NCBI RefSeq assembly: GCF_036250065.1
Contig: NZ_CP109199.1
Coordinates: forward strand, 248,001-312,000
Direction: 5' to 3'
From: Micromonospora sp. NBC_01699
GTDB lineage: Bacteria; Actinomycetota; Actinomycetes; Mycobacteriales; Micromonosporaceae
Length of the DNA: 64,000 bases
In this document: piece after piece, positions 43,023 through 51,078 of the stretch
How positions within the stretch are numbered: the first letter of the stretch is position 1
Layout: every line of letters begins with the position of its first letter
The notes under the pieces: generated by a model
What the model saw: the letters and a program-made list of their open reading frames with translations, nothing else
Told to the model about the DNA's origin: nothing
The model's database searches: none
Translations under genes and position numbers: made by a program

Positions 43023-44987
43023 TCAGTCCTCGTCGGACTTCCCGGACTGTAGCCCGGAGGAAATCATTTCCATTACCGACGAGTCCTGGAGCGTGGTGAC
43101 GTCACCGAGAGATCGGTTCTCGGCCACGTCCCGCAACAACCGCCGCATGATTTTGCCGGACCGGGTCTTCGGCAACTCGGGTACGAGCATGATCTGTCGC
43201 GGCTTCGCGATCGGCCCGAGCGTACGGGCGACGTGGTTGCGCAGCTCGGTGATGAGCGCCTCGCCGGCCTCGCCCGCGGTGTCGACGTTGCCGCGCGGGA
43301 TGGTGAACGCGACGATCGCCTGCCCGGTGGTCGGGTCGGTGGCACCGACGACCGCCGCCTCGGCCACCGACGGGTGCGAGACGAGCGCCGACTCGACCTC
43401 GGTGGTGGAGATGTTGTGCCCGGACACCAGCATCACGTCGTCCACCCGGCCGAGCAGCCACAGGTGCCCGTCGTCGTCCTTCTTCGCCCCGTCACCGGCG
43501 AAGTACATGCCCTGGAACCGGGACCAGTACGTGTCGATGAAGCGCTCGTCGTCGCCCCAGATGGTGCGCAGCATCGACGGCCACGGCTCGCGCAGCACCA
43601 GGTAGCCACCGCCGCCGTTCGGCACCGACTCGCCCTGGTCGTCGACGACGTCGGCGCTGATGCCCGGCAGCGGCGACATCGCGCTGCCCGGCTTGGTGTT
43701 GGTCACCCCCGGCAGCGGGGAGATCATGATGGCGCCGGTCTCGGTCTGCCACCAGGTGTCCACGATCGGGGCCCGGTCCCGGCCGACGTGCTCCCGGTAC
43801 CACATCCACGCCTCGGGGTTGATCGGCTCACCGACGCTGCCGAGCACCCGCAGCGACGACAGGTCGTAACCCTGCGGGATGTCGTCGCCCCACTTCATCA
43901 TGGTGCGGATCAGGGTCGGCGCGGTGTAGAGGATGCTCACGCCGTACCTGTCGACGATCTCCCAGAACCGGCCCTTGTGCGGGGTGTCCGGGGTGCCCTC
44001 GTACATGACCTGGGTGGCGCCGTTGGCCAGGGGGCCGTACACGATGTAGGAGTGCCCGGTGACCCAGCCGATGTCGGCGGTGCACCAGTAGACGTCCGTC
44101 TCCGGCTTCAGGTCGAACACCGCGTGATGGGTGTACGCCGCCTGGGTCAGGTAACCGCCGGTGGTGTGCAGGATGCCCTTCGGGCGGGCGGTCGTACCGC
44201 TGGTGTAGAGGATGAACAGCGGGTGCTCGGCGTCGAACGCGGCGGCGGTGTGCTCGGCCGACGCGGTTTCCACCGTCTCGTGCCACCAGTGGTCCCGGTC
44301 GGTCCAGGCCACCTCCTGGCCGGTCCGCCGGACCACCAGCACGTGCTCGATGGTCGGGGAGGCGGCGACCGCCTCGTCCACGGTCGGCTTGAGCGCCGAC
44401 GGCTTGCCGCGCCGGTAGCCACCGTCGGCGGTGATCACCACCTTGGCGCTGGCGTCCTGGATCCGGTTGCTCAACGCATCGGCGGAGAAGCCGCCGAAGA
44501 CGACGCTGTGGGTCGCGCCGATCCGGGCGCAGGCCAGCATCGCGACCGCGGCCTCCGGGATCATCGGCAGGTAGATCGCCACCCGGTCACCGGCGGTGAC
44601 GCCCAGGTCGGTCAGGGCGTTGGCCGCCCGGCAGGTCAGCTCGTGCAGGTCGGCGTAGGTGAGGGTGCGGGTGTCGCCGGGCTCGCCCTCCCAGTGGATG
44701 GCGACCTTGTCGCCGCGACCGGCGGCCACGTGCCGATCGAGGCAGTTGTAGGCGACGTTCAGTTCCCCACCGACGAACCACTTCGCGAACGGCGGGTTCG
44801 ACCAGTCCAGGATCTCGTCCCACGGCTTGGCCCAGTCCAGCCGGCTGGCCTGCTGCGCCCAGAAGGCGAGCCGGTCGTCGGCGGCCTCGGCGTACGCGGC
44901 GGCGGTGACATTGGCGGCGGCGGCCAGCTCCGCCGGGGGCGGGAACTCCCGCGTCTCCTGCAACAGGTTCGCCAGGGTCTCGCTCAT
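43023..44987 (-). CDS. acs: Acetate--CoA ligase (acetyl-CoA synthetase)
   Basis: A 654-residue AMP-forming acetyl-CoA synthetase that activates acetate through acetyl-AMP. Motifs: ILYTSGTTARPKG (P-loop), DVYWCTADIGWVTGHSYIVYGPL, WWQTETGAIMISP and the C-terminal PKTRSGKIMRR with the catalytic lysine (~611) known to be acetylated for control in this family. It is preceded by a coupled 10-codon leader ORF and followed by a clear terminator. The next genes (Fic-like, HAD-IB) follow the order seen in other actinobacteria. Confidence 0.97.
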   Translation of the reverse strand: MSETLANLLQETREFPPPAELAAAANVTAAAYAEAADDRLAFWAQQASRLDWAKPWDEILDWSNPPFAKWFVGGELNVAYNCLDRHVAAGRGDKVAIHWEGEPGDTRTLTYADLHELTCRAANALTDLGVTAGDRVAIYLPMIPEAAVAMLACARIGATHSVVFGGFSADALSNRIQDASAKVVITADGGYRRGKPSALKPTVDEAVAASPTIEHVLVVRRTGQEVAWTDRDHWWHETVETASAEHTAAAFDAEHPLFILYTSGTTARPKGILHTTGGYLTQAAYTHHAVFDLKPETDVYWCTADIGWVTGHSYIVYGPLANGATQVMYEGTPDTPHKGRFWEIVDRYGVSILYTAPTLIRTMMKWGDDIPQGYDLSSLRVLGSVGEPINPEAWMWYREHVGRDRAPIVDTWWQTETGAIMISPLPGVTNTKPGSAMSPLPGISADVVDDQGESVPNGGGGYLVLREPWPSMLRTIWGDDERFIDTYWSRFQGMYFAGDGAKKDDDGHLWLLGRVDDVMLVSGHNISTTEVESALVSHPSVAEAAVVGATDPTTGQAIVAFTIPRGNVDTAGEAGEALITELRNHVARTLGPIAKPRQIMLVPELPKTRSGKIMRRLLRDVAENRSLGDVTTLQDSSVMEMISSGLQSGKSDED

Positions 44988-45016
44988 GCGCGGTGCTCGC
45001 TCATCTGTTCGCTCAT
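44984..45016 (-). CDS. 10-codon leader ORF coupled to acs
   Basis: On the minus strand GAGGAG lies eight bases before an ATG at 45016 that opens MSEQMSEHRA and stops with a TGA overlapping the acs ATG (ATGA at 44987-44984). The only good ribosome site therefore belongs to the leader, and acs would be reached by re-initiation. ATGAGCGA occurs three times within 38 bases. Whether this regulates acs is an inference. Confidence 0.4.
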   Translation of the reverse strand: MSEQMSEHRA

Positions 45017-45256
45017 CGGTGGGGCTCCTCGGGGTCAGCGTGAGATGCGTCTCGGTAGGAGGTTAACGGCGCCCTCACCGGTGGTGCGAGCGCTGGCCGG
45101 GTCGCCGGGTCGTCCGGCGCGCCGAGTGAACGCCGTCGCGCGCCGGCCGGTCCACCGACCCGCGCGGGAGCCGGTGTGCGCGGGTCGATCCCCCGGTCGC
45201 GGGCGGTGCGCCGGCTGCCGCCACCGGCCGCCCGGCGGGTCGCTAGCGTGAGGGTC

Positions 45257-46003
45257 GTGACCACCGACCCGCTCGCCCCGCTGCTCACCCTCGCCGACGT
45301 CGGGCCCGCCGTCGACCGGGCCCGCGAGCGGGTCGACCAGGCCCTGCGACACCGCGCGCTGCGCCGGCACGGTGGCCGGGTCGCGGCCGAGATCAGCCTC
45401 CGGTCCGCGGTGGCCAGCGCCGCGCTTGAGGGGTACGAGCACGAGCGCGAAGCCGTACGCGGCGGCACCGTCACCGACCCGGTGCTCCAGGGCGCGCTGC
45501 GGGTCGCCGGGGCGCTGCCCGGCCTCGCCGACCTGTGGACCCGGGCGCCCCGGCAGGTGCTGGCCCGGCTGCACGTGCTCGCCGCCCGGGACGTGCTGCC
45601 GGAGCACGAACTCGGCCGACCGGTCGCCGACCCGTCGACCGGCGCCCGGCTGGACGGCCTGGCCGGGCTGCTGACCGGCGGGACGAGGGTGGATCCGCTG
45701 GTGCTGGCCGCCGTGGTGCACGGCGAACTGCTCGCCCTGCGCCCGTTCGCCGGCCCGTCCGGGGTGGTCGCCCGAGCCGCCGCCCGGCTGACCCTGCTCG
45801 CCAGCGGATTCGACCCGCGCGGCCTGGTGGCGGTCGACGTGGGCCACCATGACCGGTCCCCCGAGTACGTCGGCGCCGCCGGGGCGTTCGCGACCGGCAC
45901 GCCGGACGGGGTGCGTTCCTGGCTGCGGCACTGCGCGACGGCGGTGGAGATCGGTGCCGAGCAGATCGGCCTGGTCGGCGACGAGGTGCTCGCCGCCGCC
46001 TGA
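45257..46003 (+). CDS. Degenerate Fic-like protein
   Basis: A ~248-residue protein conserved beside acs/HAD-IB in actinobacteria, sometimes labelled an oxidoreductase. The N-terminal SAALEG (54-59) matches the Fic inhibitory motif (S/T)xxxE(G/N). The core reads LRPFAGPSGVVAR (161-173), where active Fic enzymes have HPFxxGNGRxxR. The catalytic histidine is arginine and the second part is altered, so AMP transfer is unlikely in the usual way. GTG at 45257; another GTG three codons earlier. It ends three bases before the convergent HAD gene. Confidence 0.75.
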   Translation: MTTDPLAPLLTLADVGPAVDRARERVDQALRHRALRRHGGRVAAEISLRSAVASAALEGYEHEREAVRGGTVTDPVLQGALRVAGALPGLADLWTRAPRQVLARLHVLAARDVLPEHELGRPVADPSTGARLDGLAGLLTGGTRVDPLVLAAVVHGELLALRPFAGPSGVVARAAARLTLLASGFDPRGLVAVDVGHHDRSPEYVGAAGAFATGTPDGVRSWLRHCATAVEIGAEQIGLVGDEVLAAA

Positions 46004-46006
46004 ACC

Positions 46007-46819
46007 TCAGCCCTTCTGCGCCGACGTGGTGGTACGGGTCCGGCGGTGGCGGCCGTACCAGGCGATGCCGATGGCGACCCCCACCCCGACCCCGAGCGCG
46101 GCTGCGGCCACCGGCACCGCGGGTCGCTCCCGCAGCCGACGACCCAGTGGCACCGGGTGCCGGAACTCCAGCACCGGCCAGGCGTTCTCGGTGGCGAGTT
46201 TGCGCAGCGCCCGGTCCGGGTTGACCGCCGTGGGATGCCCGACACACTCCAACAACGGCCGGTCACTGATCGAGTCGGAGTACGCGTACGACTCGGCGAG
46301 GTCGTAACCGCGCGCTTCGGCGAGTTCCGCCACCCCGCTGACCTTGGCCGCCCCGGCGGCGTAGAACTCGACCTCGCCGCTGTACCGGCCGTCCCGGACC
46401 GCCATCCGGGTGGCGATCACGTCGGTCACGCCGAGCAGTTCACCGATCGGGCGGACCAGTTCCTCACCCGAGGCGGAGACCAGCACCACGTCCCGACCGG
46501 CCGCCTGGTGCTCCTCGATCAGGGCGGCGGCTTCGGCGTACACGTAGGGGTTGATCAACTCGTGCAGTGTCTCGGCGACGATCTGGCGGACCTGGTCCAC
46601 CGACCAGCCCTTGGTGAGCGCGGCCAGGTAGTCCCGGGTACGCGCCATCGTCTGGTCGTTCATCCCGCCGAGCCGGAACATCAGCTGGGCGTACGCGGAC
46701 TTGACCACGTCCCGGCGCGAGATCAGGCCGTCCCGGTAGAACGGCTTGCCGAACGCCAGGGCGCTCGACTTCGCGATGACGGTCTTGTCCAGATCGAAAA
46801 AAGCGGCACTTCGGCCCAC
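46007..46819 (-). CDS. HAD-IB family hydrolase (SerB-like phosphatase), membrane-anchored
   Basis: A ~270-residue HAD phosphatase, ortholog by position of M. tuberculosis Rv3661. Motif I is FFDLDKTVIAKSS (DxDxT), motif II LVSASGEEL and motif IV YAYSDSISDRPLLE. A C-terminal transmembrane helix (VPVAAAALGVGVGVAIGIAW) follows, unusual for soluble SerB, so the enzyme probably acts at the membrane. GTG at 46819 or a TTG three codons upstream; neither has a clear ribosome site. It is divergent from the 6C RNA. The physiological substrate is unknown. Confidence 0.88.
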   Translation of the reverse strand: MGRSAAFFDLDKTVIAKSSALAFGKPFYRDGLISRRDVVKSAYAQLMFRLGGMNDQTMARTRDYLAALTKGWSVDQVRQIVAETLHELINPYVYAEAAALIEEHQAAGRDVVLVSASGEELVRPIGELLGVTDVIATRMAVRDGRYSGEVEFYAAGAAKVSGVAELAEARGYDLAESYAYSDSISDRPLLECVGHPTAVNPDRALRKLATENAWPVLEFRHPVPLGRRLRERPAVPVAAAALGVGVGVAIGIAWYGRHRRTRTTTSAQKG

Positions 46820-47034
46820 GGCGCGCAAGTCTAGCCGGATGGTCTATGGTCGGCGGGTGCGCGGGGGCACCCGGCTGGCTGTGGCCCCGGACACCCCGGC
46901 CCCGGAGCCGGCGGCGGTGAGCCTGATCGCGTCGAACGGCCGTGGTTTTGCAGTGAGTGGAGATCGCGCCACTCGACGTATACAGGTCCGCTCAGGCATG
47001 CTTGTCTTCGCGACACACTTTCATATCTCGTGTG
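46820..47034. other. Leader/promoter gap between HAD-IB gene and 6C RNA
   Basis: A 215-base non-coding stretch that must hold the promoters of the HAD gene (minus) and the 6C RNA (plus). A small hairpin GAGTGG/CCACTC lies near 46955-46974, and TATACA (46979-46984) and CATATC (47022-47027) are -10-like. The region is also a place to look for a 6S/Ms1-like RNA, which lies near this locus in other actinobacteria; none is recognisable by eye. Confidence 0.4.
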
Positions 47035-47150
47035 CCCGGCAGACTCTCGGCGGTTGCACCCCCCGTGACCGCTGAGGTGGGTTCGGCTCGACCCCCCCGG
47101 AGCCGAACCCCCAGACGACCCCCGTCTCCCCCCGACGGGGGTCGTCGCTT
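47035..47150 (+). ncRNA. 6C small RNA
   Basis: Two successive hairpins each carry a loop with six or more C: stem 47046-47054/47068-47076 with six Cs at 47059-47064, and stem 47079-47089/47100-47110 (perfect 11 pairs) with seven Cs at 47092-47098. A 13-pair terminator hairpin follows (47114-47126/47134-47146, loop with six C). This is the defining structure of actinobacterial 6C RNA, and the position between the HAD-IB gene and the ssd locus is its conserved place (B11 between Rv3660c and Rv3661). It is proposed to regulate by C-rich loop pairing with G-rich mRNA sites. The 5' end is approximate. Confidence 0.9.
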
Positions 47151-47241
47151 ATCCGCAGGTGGGCCGCTGGACCCTTCGTCACCGGCGGGGCGCCGCCCCG
47201 GTCGCCCGGCGGACCGGGGCGGCGCCCGCGTACCGGAGCGG

Positions 47242-48276
47242 TCAAGGGCCGTCGTGCAACGCCGTACGCAGTGTCTGGGCGCCCTGCGCGGTGGCGGCGC
47301 GGGCCGCGCTCGTGGTCGCCAACGTGTCGAGCATGACGAAGTCGTGGATCATGCCCTGGTAGCGGACCTGGGTCACCGGTACGCCGGCCCGGCGCAGCTT
47401 GGCCGCGTACGCCTCGCCCTCGTCGCGCAGCGGGTCGGCCTCCTCGGTGACGACCAGCGCGGGTGGCAGTCCCCGGAGCTGCTCGACGTCGGCCCGCAGG
47501 GGTGCGGCCATCGGGTCGTCACGGCAACTGGCGTCGGGCAGGTACTGGTCCCAGTGCCAGATCATCTGGTCCCGGCTCAGGTAGTAGCCGCTCTGGAACT
47601 CCCGGTACGTACCCGTGTCGAAGTCCGCGTCGGTGACCGGGTACCAGAGCACCTGGTGCCGGAACTGCGGCCCGCCCCGCTGCCTGGCCAACAGGGTGAT
47701 CACCGCGGCGATGTTGGCGCCGGACGAGTCGGCGGCGATCGCGATCCGGGCCGGGTCGAGGCCGAACTCCGAGCCCTGCTCGGTGATCCATTCCGCTACC
47801 GCGTAACACTCCTCCAGCGCCGTCGGGAACTGCGCCTCGGGTGAGCGGCTGTACTCCGGGAAGACGACGGCCGCATCGGCCTGGACCGCGATCTCCCGGA
47901 TCAGCCGGTCGTGGGTGAACGAGTCCCCGTACACCCAGCCGCCGCCGTGGATGTAGAGGATGACCGGCGTCGCCCGCTGGCTGGCGCGTGAACTCATCAG
48001 GCCGCGTACCCGGTCGGTCAGTCTGTTCCCGCCGTCCGATCCGCCGCTGCGGGGCGGGCGCACGATGCGTACCGGCACCTGGCCGGCGGGGCCGCCGGGA
48101 ACCATCAGGTTCTCCGAGTCGACGGCCGGTCGGGCGATGCCGCTGGACTGGAGGTCGGTGAGTCTGGTGCGGCCCTCGCTCGGCGTGAGCTGGTGCAGGA
48201 AGGGCGGCTGCGAGGTCATCCTGGCGAATTCGTGGGCGGCCGGTTCGAGTACGACGGTGCCGACGGACTGAGCCAT
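47242..48276 (-). CDS. Alpha/beta-hydrolase of the HSL/acetyl-esterase type
   Basis: A 344-residue esterase/lipase of the hormone-sensitive-lipase family. Oxyanion motif YIHGGGWVYG (HGGG 110-113), nucleophile elbow ADSSGA (Ser184 in the place of GDSAGG), acid in EEADPLRDEG and His in MIHDFVML. An Arg/Gly-rich insert (~76-101) precedes HGGG. The ATG at 48276 has AGGAG six bases upstream; the long open frame upstream is non-coding. It lies between the 6C RNA and ssd, where relatives have no such gene, so it may be a local addition. Confidence 0.88.
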   Translation of the reverse strand: MAQSVGTVVLEPAAHEFARMTSQPPFLHQLTPSEGRTRLTDLQSSGIARPAVDSENLMVPGGPAGQVPVRIVRPPRSGGSDGGNRLTDRVRGLMSSRASQRATPVILYIHGGGWVYGDSFTHDRLIREIAVQADAAVVFPEYSRSPEAQFPTALEECYAVAEWITEQGSEFGLDPARIAIAADSSGANIAAVITLLARQRGGPQFRHQVLWYPVTDADFDTGTYREFQSGYYLSRDQMIWHWDQYLPDASCRDDPMAAPLRADVEQLRGLPPALVVTEEADPLRDEGEAYAAKLRRAGVPVTQVRYQGMIHDFVMLDTLATTSAARAATAQGAQTLRTALHDGP

Positions 48277-48610
48277 GGTCGCTCCTCTCGCGCAGCCCGG
48301 AGCTGCTGCGGTGGCGGCTGCTCCGCGGGGTGGGTACCCGAATCCGGGCGGTCTACCGGGGCTGATGGTCGATCTCCGGATGCCTCCGCCAGGGTGGGAA
48401 TTCGCGCGACCGGGCTTGTGGATCAACTCGGCTTCGTGTCCGCTTTGCTCCTGGAAGTCCGGGGTTTCATAGCAGATCACCCCCGATCCCGGACGTTTTC
48501 CACAGGCGGGTCGGTTATCCACAGGCGGCGCCGGAGGTGGGGACGGTGACGCGCCGCCCGTTCCAGGGTGTGTCGGTCAACCCGTACCGACGCCCGCCGC
48601 TGGAGACCCG
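48277..48610. promoter_or_regulatory. Divergent promoter gap with DnaA-box-like direct repeats
   Basis: 334 bases without a gene between the esterase and ssd. TTTTCCACAGGCGG (48496-48509) and TTATCCACAGGCGG (48515-48528) are direct repeats 19 bases apart; the second has a perfect TTATCCACA DnaA-box sequence. A GGAGG (48533-48537) and other purine stretches occur but the ssd start at 48611 has only GCTGGAGA upstream. No small gene is convincing. Confidence 0.45.
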
Positions 48611-49714
48611 ATGCCCGCCCGTACCCCGGTCCATCCCGGACCCCGCCTGCCGCTGGTCCTGACCTCGGACGGTGACCTGCTCGACGAACTGCTCCGGCTC
48701 GCCGCGGCCGGCGGCACCGAGGTCGAGGTGGTCGCCGACCCGGCCGCGGCACGTCCCCGCTGGGCCGCCGCACCCCTGGTCATGGTCGGCATCGACCAGG
48801 CGCAGTCCTGCCTGCGGGCCCGGCTGCCGCGCCGCCCCCGGGTGGTGCTGGTCGGCCGGTCCCGGCCCGGCGACCCCGGCTGGGAGCTCGCCGAACTGAT
48901 CGGGGCCGAACACGTGGCGATGCTGCCGGCGGCCGAACCGTGGCTGGTGGACCGGTTCGCCGAGGGCGTACCCGGCTCGGCCGGCACCGGACTCGGCCGG
49001 GTGGTCGCGGTCATCGGCGGCCGGGGCGGCGCCGGCGCGAGCGTGCTCGCCGGTGGCCTCGCGGTCACCGCCGCCCGGGGCGGGCTGCGCACCCTGCTGG
49101 TCGACGCCGACCCGCTCGGCGGCGGACTCGACCTGGTGCTCGGCTGGGAACAACTCGAAGGACTGCGCTGGCCGGCGCTCACCGAAGCCGACGGCCGGGT
49201 CGACGCACCGGCCCTGGTCCGAGCCCTTCCGAGCCGGGGCGACCTGGTCATGCTCTCCTGGGACCGGGGCGAGGCGTTCAGCCTGCCGGCCGAGGCGATG
49301 GCGGCCACCATGGACGCCGGCCGTCGCGGCCGTGACCTGGTCATCGTCGACCTGCCGCGACAACTCGACGACCCGGCCGTGATCGCCTTGCAGGCCGCCG
49401 ACCGGGCGTTCCTCGTGGTGCCGGCCGAACTGCGGGCAACCGCGGCGGCCGCGCGGGTCGTCGCCGTCGCCGGTCTGCACTGCGCCGAACTGACGGTCAT
49501 CGTGCGCGGCCCGGCCCCCGGCCGGCTGAAGGCCCGTGAGGTCGCCCGTGCGCTCGGCCTGCCGCTGGCCGGCACGCTGCGACCGGAGCCGGGGCTCAGC
49601 CGTGGCCTGGAGCGTGGCGAGGCGCCCGCGTCCAGCGGCCGGGGCCCGCTCGCCACCCTCTGCCAGCGCCTGCTCACCGAACTCGACGACCAGTCGAACA
49701 CGGGCGCGGCATGA
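48611..49714 (+). CDS. ssd: Septum site-determining protein Ssd / CpaE-TadZ-like
   Basis: A 367-residue MinD/ParA-like protein, ortholog by order of Rv3660c (Ssd). The N-terminal part is receiver-like without phospho-acceptor; the C-terminal ATPase has a deviant Walker A GGRGGAGAS (~136-144) and LLVDADPLGGGLDL. In tad loci this protein (TadZ/CpaE) localises the pilus machine; the mycobacterial protein has been linked to septum control. Four-base overlap with tadA marks it as first gene of the operon. Confidence 0.88.
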   Translation: MPARTPVHPGPRLPLVLTSDGDLLDELLRLAAAGGTEVEVVADPAAARPRWAAAPLVMVGIDQAQSCLRARLPRRPRVVLVGRSRPGDPGWELAELIGAEHVAMLPAAEPWLVDRFAEGVPGSAGTGLGRVVAVIGGRGGAGASVLAGGLAVTAARGGLRTLLVDADPLGGGLDLVLGWEQLEGLRWPALTEADGRVDAPALVRALPSRGDLVMLSWDRGEAFSLPAEAMAATMDAGRRGRDLVIVDLPRQLDDPAVIALQAADRAFLVVPAELRATAAAARVVAVAGLHCAELTVIVRGPAPGRLKAREVARALGLPLAGTLRPEPGLSRGLERGEAPASSGRGPLATLCQRLLTELDDQSNTGAA

Positions 49715-51078
49715 CCGGCCGGGTCCGTCCCACCGGCCCCGGCGGCGCGGGTCCGGTCGGCGGGGAACTGGCCGGCCGGGTCCGCCGACGGTTCGCCGCC
49801 GACGGTACGGCGATCACCCCGGCCACCGTCGTCGCCGCCGTACGCGACGAGCCCGGTGCGGCGGTGCTGGGCGACACCACCGTGCTCCGGATGGCCGGTC
49901 AGGTGCACGACGACCTCGTCGGCGCCGGCCCGCTCGCCCCGCTGCTCGCCGACCCCGACGTCACCGACGTCCTGGTCAACGGCGTACGGGTGTGGGTCGA
50001 TCGGGGACGGGGACTGCAACCGGTGACGGTCGCACTCGGCAGCCGCGACGACGTACGCCGGCTGGCCCAGCGGCTCGCCGCCGGCTGCGGCAGGCGCCTC
50101 GACGAGGGATCCCCGTACGTCGACGGGCGGCTGCCGGACGGGACCAGGCTGCACGCCGTACTGCCGCCGGTGGCGACCGACGGGCCGTACCTGTCGCTGC
50201 GTACCTTCCGGCAGCGCCCGTTCACCCTGGACGAACTCGTCCACCACGGCACCGTGCCCCGGTCGGCGGCACCGCTGCTCGCCGCCGTGGTAGCCGCCCG
50301 GTTGGCGTACCTGGTCGTCGGCGGCACCGGTTCCGGCAAGACCACCCTGCTCAACACGCTGCTCGGGCTGGTCCCGCCGACCGAACGGATAGTGCTGGTC
50401 GAGGACGCCGCCGAACTGCGCCCGGTGCACCCGCACGTGGTCGGCCTCCAGGCGCGCACGGCCAACGTGGAGGGCAGCGGCACCGTCGGGCTCAGTGACC
50501 TGGTCCGCCAGGCGCTGCGGATGCGCCCGGACCGGATAGTGGTGGGCGAGTGCCGGGGCGCCGAGGTGGTCGACCTGCTCGCCGCCCTGAACACCGGGCA
50601 CGACGGCGGGGCGGGCACCCTGCACGCCAACGCCCCGGCGGACGTACCGGCCCGGCTGGAGGCGCTCGGCCTGCTCGGCGGCCTCCCCCGAGCCGCCCTG
50701 CACGCGCAGGTCACCGCCGCCCTACAGGTGCTGTTGCAGGTACGCCGCACCGACCGGGGACGGGTGCTGGAAGCCGTCTGCCTGCTGCTGCCCAGCGGGC
50801 GGGAACGACTGGTCACCGTCGTACCGGCCTGGCGACGGGGTGAGGGCGCCGGACCGGCTGCCACCGCCCTGGCCCGACTCCTCGCCGATCGGGCGGTGCC
50901 CGTACCGGCGGTGCTGCTCCAACCTGCGGAGCCCGGCCGGGCGCCGCTGCTCCAGCCCGTGGAGTCGAGCCGATCGCCGCTGCTCCAACCCGCGGAGTCG
51001 GGCCGGGCGCCGGTGCTCCAACCTGCGGAGTCGGGCCGGGCGCCGGTGCCGTTGCCCGGAACGGCAGGTCGGGCGTGA
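49711..51078 (+). CDS. tadA: TadA/CpaF-type pilus assembly ATPase
   Basis: A 455-residue secretion ATPase that powers assembly of Tad/Flp pili. Motifs: PDVTDVLVNGVRVWVDRGRGL, Walker A GGTGSGKTTLLNTLL (~205-219), Walker B region RMRPDRIVVGECRGAE and the HANAPADVPARLEAL His box. After the ATPase core (ending ~395) there is an extra tail built from four 11-residue repeats (consensus PLLQPAESGRA). ATG overlaps ssd stop; the 3' end overlaps tadB. Confidence 0.95.
   Translation: MTGRVRPTGPGGAGPVGGELAGRVRRRFAADGTAITPATVVAAVRDEPGAAVLGDTTVLRMAGQVHDDLVGAGPLAPLLADPDVTDVLVNGVRVWVDRGRGLQPVTVALGSRDDVRRLAQRLAAGCGRRLDEGSPYVDGRLPDGTRLHAVLPPVATDGPYLSLRTFRQRPFTLDELVHHGTVPRSAAPLLAAVVAARLAYLVVGGTGSGKTTLLNTLLGLVPPTERIVLVEDAAELRPVHPHVVGLQARTANVEGSGTVGLSDLVRQALRMRPDRIVVGECRGAEVVDLLAALNTGHDGGAGTLHANAPADVPARLEALGLLGGLPRAALHAQVTAALQVLLQVRRTDRGRVLEAVCLLLPSGRERLVTVVPAWRRGEGAGPAATALARLLADRAVPVPAVLLQPAEPGRAPLLQPVESSRSPLLQPAESGRAPVLQPAESGRAPVPLPGTAGRA
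50911..51042 (+). repeat. 33-base tandem repeat encoding the tadA C-terminal tail
   Basis: Four units of 33 bases (50911, 50944, 50977 and 51010), each coding an 11-residue unit such as PLLQPAESGRA; a fifth, degenerate unit (51043-51075) ends the gene. The units differ at several positions, so they are not a recent sequencing artefact. Copy number may vary between strains. Confidence 0.88.

Noticed and set aside
43233-45251. 672-codon plus-strand ORF opposite acs
   Set aside because: Antisense shadow of acs; composition typical of non-coding frames.
46746-47075. 109-codon ORF running into the 6C RNA
   Set aside because: It overlaps the HAD gene start antisense and ends inside the 6C hairpins; no ribosome site at its internal ATGs.
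50911-51042. 33-base repeats as a possible CRISPR array
   Set aside because: The units are contiguous, without spacers, and lie in frame inside tadA.
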